64,000 nt of DNA from Tolypeutes matacus (taxonomy: Eukaryota > Chordata > Mammalia > Cingulata > Chlamyphoridae), in the NCBI GenBank assembly GCA_026826555.1, contig JAKSZT010053764.1, forward strand, positions 31,164,413 to 31,228,412, written 5' to 3'. The notes beneath the pieces are model-generated. The model was not told the DNA's origin and did no database searches. It worked only from the letters and a program-made list of their open reading frames with translations. Both the position numbers and the translations under genes were made by a program. This document shows, one piece after another, positions 48,323-59,642 of the stretch (position 1 is its first letter; each line of letters opens with the position of its first letter).

Positions 48323-50029
48323 CTAAGTAAGAAACAAGAGATATAGGATAAACTAGAAAGAAAAGCAGTACTTTGGGAACAACATGCCAAATTGCTGGTT
48401 CCTTCCACCTGTATTTTTCTCACCAAGCTGCAGACTCTTGGTCACAGTCCTTGCTGAAGCTGTTGAGCAGGAGGAGCCCATAGGGCACTAGCCTGCTGCT
48501 TCTATTTCCTCCTCTTTCCCACCAGCTCATGAGTTACTCCTTCCTATTGCCTCCTGGATCTCCTACACAGATCTCTCCTATAGCACTCCCACTCTTCTCT
48601 AGTCCCAAACTAATGCTACTGAGCTCCTTCTCTATGCCGTATTTTACATGCATGTAATACAGGTGAGCTGTAGAGAGGAATAGGATCCCTGTTTTTATAA
48701 TGAGCATACTATTGTTCAGAAAAAGTAAGTAACTTTCCCAAGCCTGAACAACAATGGAACCTGGTTAAGGTTATGTGGAAGTACAGTAAAAAAATTTTAA
48801 ACATTGACAAGAAAATATTAAATACTCCTAATTTATGGAGAGCAGATTGAACACACAAATCTTATCTGGTAATAATAATTGTTCTAGATAGATTCTGCTA
48901 AGTATTTCTAAGAGGAAAGAAATAAGGTCTCCCTTTCAGAGAGACGTGGTCAGGCTGAAAAACATCAATAACCAGCACATCCACTCTAGAGGGACATGAC
49001 ATAAAATCTCTATTTCCCTACAAGTCCCAGAACCCTGGGTTCTTTCTCCTTCTCAATATATTTTTGGGATTAAAATCCAGAATTTATTACCAGAGTGGGA
49101 ACCCCTCACTCCAATTTTGTTTTTAAAACTTCTTTAAAATTTATTATGACATAATAAATTATTTCCAAGGAAATAAATTGGAAAAAAAATCCTATACAGC
49201 ATGATGAGTGGTTGCAGTACAGGAGTGGTTGCAACCCAGGAGGGGGAAGTCTGGATGGCAATCAATATTTCTCCAAATACCTTTGTGATTTTTATGAGGA
49301 GAAAATTTTAATTTCTAAGCACATCAGGCTTAGATATCAGTCCCTTGTATACTTGACAAAGCTTTTGAGTCTCCTGAGAAATGTCACAATAATTCCTAAG
49401 ACAAATTTGGAGATAATTTTTCATATAGATAACTGGATGCCTTTGTTTTTTTAAAATGTACCCATGTGGAAGGGCTGGGTATTAGCCAAGATTTCTGTTC
49501 TGTGCACAATGACACAAGTAAATGGGTTAATCCTCCACTAATTAGATAATGTAGCTGTACTCCTTAGAGAAGTGTCAGCTTTCAAGAAAGAAAAGGTACA
49601 ATTTGTTCATAGTTATTGCCTAATCCTGTGCAGAGTTCTATTTTGATTTACTCTCATGCCCTGGAAATGAGACGTTTTTATAAAAGGTCAAAAGGTCTTG
49701 GGCAAGTTTAGCAGAAAAGACTTTGGGGAAAACTCACAGAAATTACCTCTAACCGCCTAAAGAAGTGACTTTGCCTGTCCTCTTTACTTTCTAAGCAGAT
49801 CTGAGCTAATGGAATTCCACCCTGCAAGCTCTAGGAAAACTATGCAGGGGACAGAGTGGATGACTGGGATGGATCAGTCAGATCTGCCCTGAGCAAACCC
49901 CTCTCTGAGGAAGTAAAGGACAGGTGCAATCCCAGGGGATCCTCAAGAGTTCCAAGCATTCCTCATGCCAAATCAGCTAGGGTCCTGTGGAGGTAGGGAT
50001 GTCTATGATCAGATAAAGTTTATTAAAAA

Positions 50030-51140
50030 CAGTGTTTCTCAACTTTGGCTCTGTATTAGAATCCCTGGGGANNNNNNNNNNNNNNNNNNNNNNNNNNNNN
50101 NNNNNNNNNNNNNNNNNNNNNNNNNNNNNNNNNNNNNNNNNNNNNNNNNNNNNNNNNNNNNNNNNNNNNNNNNNNNNNNNNNNNNNNNNNNNNNNNNNNN
50201 NNNNNNNNNNNNNNNNNNNNNNNNNNNNNNNNNNNNNNNNNNNNNNNNNNNNNNNNNNNNNNNNNNNNNNNNNNNNNNNNNNNNNNNNNNNNNNNNNNNN
50301 NNNNNNNNNNNNNNNNNNNNNNNNNNNNNNNNNNNNNNNNNNNNNNNNNNNNNNNNNNNNNNNNNNNNNNNNNNNNNNNNNNNNNNNNNNNNNNNNNNNN
50401 NNNNNNNNNNNNNNNNNNNNNNNNNNNNNNNNNNNNNNNNNNNNNNNNNNNNNNNNNNNNNNNNNNNNNNNNNNNNNNNNNNNNNNNNNNNNNNNNNNNN
50501 NNNNNNNNNNNNNNNNNNNNNNNNNNNNNNNNNNNNNNNNNNNNNNNNNNNNNNNNNNNNNNNNNNNNNNNNNNNNNNNNNNNNNNNNNNNNNNNNNNNN
50601 NNNNNNNNNNNNNNNNNNNNNNNNNNNNNNNNNNNNNNNNNNNNNNNNNNNNNNNNNNNNNNNNNNNNNNNNNNNNNNNNNNNNNNNNNNNNNNNNNNNN
50701 NNNNNNNNNNNNNNNNNNNNNNNNNNNNNNNNNNNNNNNNNNNNNNNNNNNNNNNNNNNNNNNNNNNNNNNNNNNNNNNNNNNNNNNNNNNNNNNNNNNN
50801 NNNNNNNNNNNNNNNNNNNNNNNNNNNNNNNNNNNNNNNNNNNTATATATATATATATATACATATATTTTAAGAGGTGCTTAGAAGCTTTTTAAAATCC
50901 CCATGCCCACAGGCCATCCACAGTACCCAATTAAAACAATCTCTGAAGGTTTTCAGGTAACCCAGGGAATTCCACAATGCATGTAAGTTTGAGAACAGGA
51001 TTCCAGGCCAGCAATTTTCAAACTTTCATATATATTTTAATTACCTGGGCTCTTGTTAAAATGCAGATTCTGTTTTAGTAGGTTTGGGTTGATTACCTTT
51101 CTAAGAAGTTCCCAGATGATGCCCATGTTGCTAGTCTCTG
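50030..51140. mobile_element. MER5-type hAT transposon relics, split by the gap
   Basis: 'gtttctcaactttggctctgtattagaatccctgggga' spans 50032-50070 and ends at the gap. Beyond it, 50871-50975 ('gcttagaagctttttaaaatcccc') and 51005-51140 ('ttcaaactttcatatatattttaattacctggg') show similar features. This matches the MER5A/B theme of non-autonomous hAT elements. The TA run at 50844-50861 probably extends into the gap. Confidence 0.65.
50072..50843. other. Assembly gap (772 N)
   Basis: Unsequenced. The right edge is a TA dinucleotide run, the likely cause. Long open frames crossing it are meaningless. Confidence 0.99.
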
Positions 51141-51271
51141 AACTCCACTATGTGTAACAAGACTATTTAACCTAAGGAATAGGGTCTATTGCCAGAGCTG
51201 GCTGGTTTCTTGGAAACTACAGAAATAGATCTCTGTCTTCCATAGCTATTTAAACTCTCTACCCAGCATAC

Positions 51272-51401
51272 CTCATTGTCACACTCAGCCAGGACCTGGT
51301 CATATTCACTCAGAGCAACCAAGAAAATAATGGAAGTGACACTTTCAAAGCAATGAATCCATTTCCTCCTTTCAGAACGCTGGCCACCAACATCTACCAT
51401 C
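51272..51401 (-). CDS. GNA14: GNA14 exon 5
   Basis: The exon is 130 nt: one base completing a split codon, then 43 codons, [20 protein letters not shown].. [20 protein letters not shown] is the G3 motif of switch II. Its Gln maps to residue 205 if the total length is 355, as in human GNA14, and is needed for GTP hydrolysis. The acceptor is ttgaacag|g and the donor aatgag|gtatgc. The three exons give 157 residues, as expected. Confidence 0.98.
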
Positions 51402-53769
51402 CTGTTCAATAGAAAAAGAGGATCAAAGGTTGGAATACATAATGGGAAAAAATGGAGAGGGATTCATTATACCATGGAAATTGGGGTTTGGGGGGGTGTC
51501 CTTAAAATTTTTTAAGACTGAAAAAGGATTCTGAGATTAAAATATTAGAGCACTACTACTTTAGGCAATGAAGAACCACTGGATGTTTCCTAGCAAAAGA
51601 ACCACAGAATATAAATGAAGTTTCTGAAGACAGATATGGAGAGGACAGGTTCAGCCTGCTTGGGGAGACAGGAAGTGGCTGCAGTAGTCTAGGCAGAAAA
51701 ATACAAATATTCATGTGGGGTTTGCTTTAACAACCATAGGGTCCCAAGACACCGGGCACAAAAGGGAGGTTTAAAAAAAAAAAAAAAAGTCTTCTAGGTC
51801 TACCTAGCTTTCTACAGACCCTGTGTCCACTCTTGTTTTCAAGGCTGCTCTCATTTTTCCACAAATCCTTTCTGCATTACCTAGATGCCACCCCTTCTTC
51901 CCTATAAAGACCCACATTACCTTTATAAAATTTGGAAATCCAAAGCTTTTATCTATGTCTGGGAAAGATTTCAAGAAATGACAGCCAAGGGATCCAAAGC
52001 TCAAATGCCCCAGGGGTCAGGCAGTTTATGTAAATGAACCAAAGGGGCCTCTCAAGTAGAAAAACACACAGAGAGAGAAAAAAAAAGAAAAACACGCAGA
52101 ATGCTGGGGATCCTGTTAAGGGGATGGCTGCTATACAACTGCAGCTAACAACAACCACTGGTAGACAAAAACAGGCTCACTATTACTAGATCCTCTAACT
52201 TTCCAGGAAAAACTAGAAGTCGACTGTTTTATATAAAGCAACACAATTTTTAAACATTAGCTTAAATTTTTTTTTTAAACACTGAGTGCTAAAGAGAATA
52301 CATCTGTGGGCTAGATGCAGCCCAGAAGATGCCAGGCCATACATCTTTGAGAGACCAATCCCTGAGTTTACTGAACCAGTGTGGTCAGGTGGCCCAAAGG
52401 CTAGCCCCCATGACTGCTGTCAGGAAAAGTGCTGGAAAGAAAAGAAAAAAACAACCCTGCCCTTGAACTATGTCATGGCAGTATAACCACAAGTGCAATG
52501 GCATGTTCATGACCAGCCGTCCCATCTCACAGGAAGAAGCAGGGAACGGAGCTAGAAAGGAAAAGTGAAATTGTCAATTGGTTAGGGAATCAATTTCAAA
52601 GATCAGAATTCTCGAACTGGAAAAAATCCCACTGGGGCAAAGGGTGCATCTCGAGCTGTAAAATAATCAGTGTCATGGGTGGGCGACACTAAATTCATTC
52701 GTCAAACTCCAGAAAGTAAAATGAAACTACTCATCAAAGCCTGAGAAAGAAGAACTTTTTTTTTTTTTTTTTAAATCTTGGGAACTCCTCATTATGAGGG
52801 GTTTTGGAAATCGCCCGTAGAAATAGACTCTGAAAAGGTTTACATAAATTCATGGGCACACAGGTACTGGGGTCTGCTATCAAAACTGGGGATGTGCTCA
52901 CCCAGATGCAGAATATCAAGGCATCTAGGCCAGAAGGCTCCACCAATATGACAGTTCTCAAGAAGCAGTGAGGGGAATATAAACAGGACCTGGATGAGGG
53001 AGGACTGTACTTTTGTTGTTTCAAGTAGAAAGTATGTAATAATTTTTAGGGGAAGTAATGGATATAAATTTTCAGTGTTATGTATATGTACTATATTATC
53101 TTTTTTTTTTTTTTTCGCTATACTTAAATGTAGTGAAATCTATTTAAGTCATCCTAAAAGTAGTTTTTATATATGTAAGTGGAAATTCATATGTTTTTAC
53201 ACAGCTATAAATAGTGTGTGTAATGTGATTTTAATATACTTTTTAAAATTAATTCTTTTCCTCTTTTAAGAAGGATAAATCTTAGAGAAGGAAGTAGAGG
53301 GAAGAGTGACGTTATTCCTTCTTAGGGAAAAGAAACCAGTAGTCAATTCAGCTGCAGGTCACAGAAGTATATACCTGGGTGCGTGTTTGTACACACAAAA
53401 ATTATTCCAGGCAAAGTAAAAAGATTCTCCTCTAAGGGTAACAAAAAGGCGAGTTCCCCTCCTTTCTAGGATTTGAGGCCTGCCACAGTTCTAACTAGCT
53501 GTGACAAAGAGAGCCATTCTCTGCTATAAAGCATAACCACTGCTTAGGAGTAACACAGGTCATTTAAAATTCCATTTGGGGTCCCCTGCCCTGATAAAAA
53601 ATGGTAGAGTGAGACACTCCAGGTCTCTGTACCCACCATAGAAGTTTTAAACAACCAAGATCTGGCAAACTATCTTTCTCAAAGCTCCAGAAAACAGTAA
53701 TAGGTTGCAAATAAGAGGATAAGTGTTAAATCAAGAAAAAACAACCTAAAAATGGTAGGATCTCATATT
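51402..53769 (-). other. GNA14: GNA14 intron 4, first part
   Basis: I see no exon. An ancient repeat piece lies near 51540-51720 ('agtggctgcagtagtctagg'), with poly-A/T runs at 51773-51788, 52755-52772 and 53100-53115. The rest is unremarkable. Confidence 0.6.
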
Positions 53770-56275
53770 ACCCTTGCTGATCCCTCCCCCATCCCCATAC
53801 CAGTTTGACATAGAGCCAGCCCACACTCCCAGTGTGAGTCCCTGGTCCCAGTTATGGAGGGAGCAGAAAGATCCTCATGTACATACTGGGTATGTGTATA
53901 TCTATGCCACTCTTTCTGGTGGCAGCCTGAGGGACTGAATCAGGACACTTCTCATGGACTTGCCATCCCCAAACCTGCCTTGTGCCTGGAGATGGCTTAT
54001 AGAGCTCTCCTGAGGAGAGCTGTGGGAGAACAAGTACATTTGCAGCATCCTGGTACTAGGTACTGCTGATGGTGGGACATAGAGTATGGCACCCAGACCA
54101 TGAGGAAATGCAAAATTTCCTAGGGGAAAGGGGACATTCAGATCCATGTAAACAGGGGAATTCCCAGGGCCATGTGTGCATGCCCAGGACAAGACACATT
54201 TAAAGAAAAGACTGGAAAGGACTCTATGCTTTTCCCTAGGCTGTTCTCTAAATTGATTGATAGGGTAGCTAAGCTCTGAAGGACAGAACTCACATAGGCC
54301 AATCTGTAGACTGGAAAAGATTTTTGGGTTATTTTCTTCTCCCACTTCCCCACCCCCACTCTTTATTTTGGTTAGCTCCTAGCATTCAAGAAAAGCTCTC
54401 TCATAACACTAGCTGGATACAAACTTTTCCAAGGAACAGACACCACAGTGTCTCAATTGCAGAGAAAACACAAAAATGTCAAACTGTCCAGGTTGCAACA
54501 AGAGATTACAAAACATATAAAGAAAAAAGAAAAAATGATCCATGCAAAGAAGCAGGATAAAGCATTAGAATCCATCAACAAGGAGGACCATGGAACATAT
54601 CAGACAAAGACTTTTAAAAAGTGATCCTAAATATACTCAATGAGCTAAAGGAAAACAAGAACAAAAAACTAAAGTAAATCAGGAAAGCAATAGATGAACA
54701 TGAAGAGAATATTAATAAAGATAGGAATCTTGAAAAGGAACCAAGCAGTTGAATACCACAGTAACAGAAATTAAAAATTACCTGGAGGGCTTCAACAGAA
54801 GATTGGACCTGGCAGGAGAAAATATCAGTGAAGTTGAAGATAAGATAGTTGAAAGCATTCAATCTGAGGAACAGAAAGTAAAAAGAGTGAAGAAAAGTAA
54901 ACTGAGCCTGAGCAATCCATGGGACACCATTAAGCATACCAGTACACACATTGTGGGAGTCCCAGAAGGAGAAGAAAGAAAGGGGTGGAGAGAATATTTA
55001 AAGAAAGAGTGGCTGAAAACTTCCCAAATTTAATGAAAGACATTATTATACACTTCCTAGAAGCTCAGTGAATTCCAAACAAGATACATCCAAATAGACC
55101 CACACAGAAACATTTTAAACTATTGAATGCCAAAGTTAGAGAATTCTGAAAGTGGCGAGAGAGAAGCAATGTATCGCATACAAAGGAACCTCAACAGAAA
55201 TTTCTCATTGGAAACCATGGAGGCAAGAAAACAGAAAGATGACATAAAGTGCTGAAAAGAAAAACATGCCAACCAAAAATTCCATATCCAGTGAAACTGT
55301 CTTTCAAAAATGAAGACGAGATTAAGACATTCCCAGAAAAAATCTGAAGGAGTTCATCACCACTAGACTAGACCCACAAGAAATACTTAGAGGGACTTCT
55401 TCAGGGTAAAAGGAAAAGACACTAGATATTATATCAAAGCCACACGAAAAAGTAAAGATCTTCCAATAAGGTAATAACATGGGTAAAAATAAATGCTAGT
55501 ACATTTATATTTTTGATTTGTAAAAATAATGGCCTTTTTATGTCCTACAGGATCTAAATGGCAAATGCAAAGAAAAAAAAAAAGTAATAAGTCAATGGTT
55601 TCTTACTCACTGTATAAATATGCAATCTGTGACAAGAACTACATTAATTCGTGGAGGGATTTAGGAATATAGTTTGTGTTTGTTATTGAAGTTAAGTTGG
55701 TATCAAACCAGATTGTTACAAATTTATTATGTTAATTTTAAGCCCCTTGTAGCTACAAAGAAACTGTTGGAAAAATATACACAGATGGAAAGGAGAAGAA
55801 ATTCTAAAGGATTCACTATAAAAGATCAACTAAATACTAAAATAAGCAAACATGGGAGAATTAGAACAACAACAACAACAAAAATGTAAGACTTGCCAAA
55901 AGCAAAGAACAAAATGCAGAATAAAGGCCTTCATTATCAGTAGTTGCTTTAAATGAAAATGGGTTAAACTCTGCAGTCAAAAGACAAAGAATGGCAAATG
56001 GATTAAAAAGCATGATGCAACCATATGCTGCTTACAAAAACATCTTAAATTCAAAGACAGAAGTAGGTTGAAAGTGAAAGGCGGGGGGGGGGGGGGGAAT
56101 ATCCCATGAAAATAGTAATCAAAAAGAGAGAGATGGTGGCAGTATTAATATGCCAAAATAAACTTTAAGTCAAAAATTGTTAAATAGGACAAAGAAGGAC
56201 ACTATATATTGATAAAAGGGTCAATTTGTAACCAAGAAGTTAAGAATTAACAAATGATTATAATTACTGAATTGT
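53770..56275 (+). mobile_element. Old L1, 5'UTR through ORF1 to start of ORF2
   Basis: Text near 54140-54620 matches old L1 5'UTR. From 54749 an ORF1-like stretch shows a coiled-coil (RRLDLAGENISEVEDKIVES) then GVPEGEER and many stops. The intergenic part ('gaagttaagttggtatcaaa' at 55686) leads to a decayed ORF2 endonuclease start near 55930-56260. The element stops where the retroviral LTR begins. The left boundary is uncertain. Confidence 0.75.
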
Positions 56276-56360
56276 TATATAGATGCTTTTTCTCACTTTT
56301 CCAGTATATTATAGAATAGCCAAAAGTTAATACCTGAAATTACTGAAACTAGTTAGAGTG

Positions 56361-56504
56361 GTCTCACCCCTGTTTATGGTTACCAGACTGGCCTTACCCT
56401 TGTATATACTTGCTATTGCGATAGTTGTTTTAAATTTGTCTCACCCTTGTTTATGGTTATACCAAACTAGTCTTACCCTTGTATATGAACATTTCTATTG
56501 AAAT
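56361..56504 (+). repeat. 77-bp direct repeat in U3-like region
   Basis: Two copies begin at 56361 and 56438, each with 'gtctcaccc.tgtttatggtt' and '.ttacccttgtatat', about 80-85% alike. Duplicated U3 blocks are a usual place for retroviral enhancers. Confidence 0.85.
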
Positions 56505-56731
56505 ATTAACCACTCCACCCTCCCTTGTTTGCATAAAAAAAAACCCTCGTAGCTGACCCTTCTTCTGTAGCCCCCATCCTCAGATGCCCTGATCTCTGAT
56601 AATGATTGTCTTGTGATTATAATAACTTTGTGACTCACTCCAGTTTTGTATCCACCCCCATCCTGGCCAGCCCTTTAATGTTTATTAATGAAGGAACTTG
56701 AGCCAGCCCCACCCCAATTACTCATTAGCAT

Positions 56732-57193
56732 TGTTAGAGATTCCCCCTTATGAGGTTTGCAATGATTTACAGATCATAAGACCATGAATCAATACCCCTG
56801 TGACATAAATCGAAGAAAGGCAGCCTCCAGCCATAACCCACCGGATGGATTGAGCAAGCCATCATAGCCCATCCCCTCCCAATAATAAACAAAGTTCCTC
56901 CCACATTCCAAGGTCTCCTATCCCTCTTCCCCTCTGGCCATTTGGCCCCAGGCTGTACTCAGTTTCCCCGACTATTGATGTACTGTATAAAGTCATATCC
57001 ATCACCTTCCACTGGTGGGCTGAAGTCTCTCTTCAGACCCTTGCCATGCTGGCGGGTGGAGAGGGCGGCCGGGGGGGGGGGCAGAGACTGAAGTCTATTC
57101 TTCAGACCCCCTCCATTGGGAGAGCTTCCCAATAAACTTTCTGGCTGCAATCGTCAGTCTCTGCGTGCCAGTCAGTGCCGTTTTTCTCTAACA
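56732..57193 (+). mobile_element. Solo LTR nested in an older LTR
   Basis: A 462-bp element with perfect 9-bp terminal inverted repeats TGTTAGAGA / TCTCTAACA and a perfect 5-bp target duplication AGCAT (56727-56731 and 57194-57198). It contains TATAAA at 56986-56991 and AATAAA at 57131-57136 in the right order, so + orientation. No internal retroviral sequence is attached, so it is a solo LTR left by recombination. Class I or ERVL by the 5-bp duplication. Confidence 0.9.
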
Positions 57194-57373
57194 AGCATAA
57201 ACTGCTAACCCGGGATATACAAAATTATCAGGATTACTGCAGTTCCAGGAGGCAGTCTTTTGGCCATAGGCCACTGTCCTCCTTTACTATGTGCAAGCAA
57301 ATAAACTCTCTTTGAAACCCCTATGTCTCAGGGATACGTCATGAATGAAGCACATCAGGCAAGAACTATCAAT

Positions 57374-57391
57374 TGGTGACCCAACTGAGAC
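57374..57391 (+). other. Retroviral primer-binding site
   Basis: TGGTGACCC followed by AACTGAGAC, two bases after the LTR end. The first nine bases complement the 3' end of tRNA-Trp (..GGGTCA-CCA, recalled), but the last nine match poorly. It marks the start of the ERV internal region. Confidence 0.6.
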
Positions 57392-58640
57392 CAAGGACAA
57401 AGGGGTCCCTAAAGAATAAGGAATTCGGGGGGGGGGGGGGCGGATGCGGCTCAAATGGTTGGGCGTCCGTCTGCCATATGGAGGGACCTGGGTTCGATCC
57501 CCGGGACCTCCCGGTAAAATTAAAAAAAAAAAAAAAAAGAATAAGGAATTCGACTGCCCACAGTTCTAGCATCCCAGCAAGAGAGGAAAGCAAGATAATC
57601 GAGTTTTTTGTGGCTGCTAGACCCTCTTGGTCTAAAAGCTCAGCAATTGGGTTTTTCCTACGTTGCTGGCACTTCAGATCCTAAGATGCTTTAAAGCTTC
57701 AACGAGAGAATCAGTTCCAGCCCCAAGTCCAGACATCTGACTGATGAGTGGGTCACCAAGTTAGAAATAGATCAGGAAGTTAGTTTGGCAGTTCGAGTCC
57801 CCCTTTAACCTAGGTTTTAGGTTTTTCTGAGGCGTGGTTCCTACTTCCAGAACAATCCCCCTTGCTCAGACCACTCCACCTTTTCCTCGTTTTTCTGGGT
57901 TTCATTCTCTTCGGGGTTCAAGTCTCTACCTTGAACCTATCTCGTTAAGGATACTCCTGAAAAATAAGTGATCCAGCAATTAATTGGTATTCAATGAAAT
58001 ATAAGTGTTACATATCTGTTCATTAAACCTTGTGTCACTTAGGCACAGTAAGTGTTAAGTATCTGTTTAAACTGCTAAATTAGTGTGTTATAGCATTTCT
58101 ATTGCTCAAGTGTTCCAAAGTGGTCACTGGTTGCTGAAATCCTTTAAAATGGGAAACTCTAATTCTACTAGCATTCCTAAATGTGGTCCTTTAGGCTATA
58201 TTTTGAAAGACTGGAAAATTTTAGTCATTAGCCTATGAAAAATCAGGAAATCTTTTTTTTTTTTCCTGTAGCAAAGCTTGGCCTCAATATAACTTAGAAT
58301 CAGGAAGAAAATGGGTGGAGTATGGTTCTATAAAGAAGAACCCTGTATCTCAGTTTGGCCAGGATGGCTCTCTAAAATCAGCAGCTGAGCTGGCAAAATC
58401 TCTACTTCTCCAGGAATAAAAGAATTTATTTACATGCTTACTCCACTCCCCATGTCAGAGTTATTGTCCTAGACGCCCCCAGGAAAAAACGCAAAGAAAG
58501 CTGGGCAGTAAAATAAGTGAATCACCTTTATCCCAGAGGAGACCTTAAAAGCTTTAAAGATCAGAGGTGAGGAATGATGGAAAACTCAGAGACAAGCCAT
58601 ACCGAAAAACGAGTGAGAACTCTGAGTCAAATTAGTTAGT
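57392..58640 (+). mobile_element. ERV leader and broken gag start (class I-like)
   Basis: After the primer-binding site there is a leader of about 750 bp, interrupted by a SINE at 57428. At 58149 an ATG opens MGNSNS.. with a PLGYIL-x-x-WK motif, the layout of gammaretrovirus-like gag starts in which the Gly2 is myristoylated. A TGA stops the frame after about 30 codons, and gag-like text continues in other frames to about 58640. It is defective. No pol or env was seen. Confidence 0.6.
57428..57535 (+). mobile_element. Short DAS-type SINE in the ERV leader
   Basis: A G11 run, then 'cggatgcggctcaaatgg..gggttcgatcccc' and an A-rich tail. A perfect 17-bp duplication AAAGAATAAGGAATTCG lies at 57411-57427 and 57536-57552. 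It is almost identical to the copy at 17487. Confidence 0.94.
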
Positions 58641-59642
58641 TTTATGTTTCTGTTTTGTGTGTCCAACTTTCTATTTGTGTCTGTTTGCTCAATGTATATT
58701 TTCATACCTCTGTATGGTAATATCTAATTAGCAAATGAAAAGTCTTAAGAGAGCTCTATTCAATTTGGTAAAAATTAAATAAGTACATATATATTTGTAA
58801 ATGAGTACTCCTAGAGTCCCAAATTAGAAAAGCCAAGTCTTTGATATTCTTTTAAACTTACAAGTTAAATACTCAGACCTTGGCCAATTAATTTTTCAGG
58901 ATGAAATGGTCCTATAAAAATCTGACTAGAGAATCTATTTGAAAGGAAAAAAAAAAAACTAAAAAGCTTTTCCTGAATTCCTCCAGTCTTTCTATCACCT
59001 ATCCCTACCACCAGGTTTTTACCAACACTTTGACTAAATTCAGGCCAAGACCAAAACAGTCAATTAAAGAAATCTCTTTAACCTTGTAGGAAAAAAGTAA
59101 AGTGGTTGGGGAAACTATGGGGGAAGGGAAGTTTCCCCAACCAGTTTCTGGGTGTAGAAAGGTGAGGGAGATGTGAGTTTAGCTTAGAATTCTTTCTACT
59201 AGGCTGGAAATTAAGAATGATAGGGACAGAAGGAATGTTACAGAATAAACCTTGGTTTGCATTGTTTGTCCTGTAATCCCCCAACTGAATTTTTTTCACA
59301 GCCTTAGGTTAAAAGTAATTAATAATACAATTGCCAAATTTCAGTAAGTAAAAGAAAAATATCCTTGAAACTATGGAAAGGTTTTTCTAGATTATGCTTT
59401 AAATTAAAAAATAGTAATATATTCTCTAGAGCCTGATAATCAGTATGCTTTTGACATTGTTCATAATTTTAGAATATTATGGAAAGAGAGGTTTTACCTC
59501 TTATGGAGGAAGAAATAAACATTTCTGGCATTGTTTCAATTTTATTCTACTTGGGTATAATCTCCCTAGGTTTATACAGATACTAATAAATTAGCATTGT
59601 AACTATTAGATCTTTAAGATGATGAAAATTGTAAGCTTGTGT
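58641..59642 (-). other. GNA14: GNA14 intron, possible decayed ERV interior
   Basis: AT-rich, without clear frames. It may be further ERV interior or unique intron. I cannot decide from sequence alone. Confidence 0.4.

Larger units (their letters stand above)
48323..51271 (-). other. GNA14: GNA14 intron 5 with assembly gap
   Basis: 2.9 kb, including 772 Ns. The stretch 48323-50030 shows nothing nameable. Around the gap are MER5-type sequences. Confidence 0.65.
56335..57371 (+). mobile_element. ERV 5' LTR, interrupted by another LTR
   Basis: The inferred outer LTR has a 77-bp-period direct repeat in its U3-like part (56361-56504), an AATAAA at 57300-57305, and ends tatca at 57371, directly followed by a primer-binding-site-like sequence. 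A complete second LTR (56732-57193) splits it. The left boundary is approximate and a matching 3' LTR is not visible in the window. Confidence 0.6.

Noticed and set aside
49965..50895. Open frames of about 290-300 codons on both strands
   Set aside because: They run almost entirely through Ns of the assembly gap.
53854..54345. Overlapping frames of 71 and 147 codons on opposite strands
   Set aside because: They are in the L1 5'UTR-like region, without exon signals or recognisable homology.
54749..55033. Coiled-coil 94-codon frame as a host gene
   Set aside because: The sequence and context (5'UTR before, ORF2 start after) are those of old L1 ORF1.
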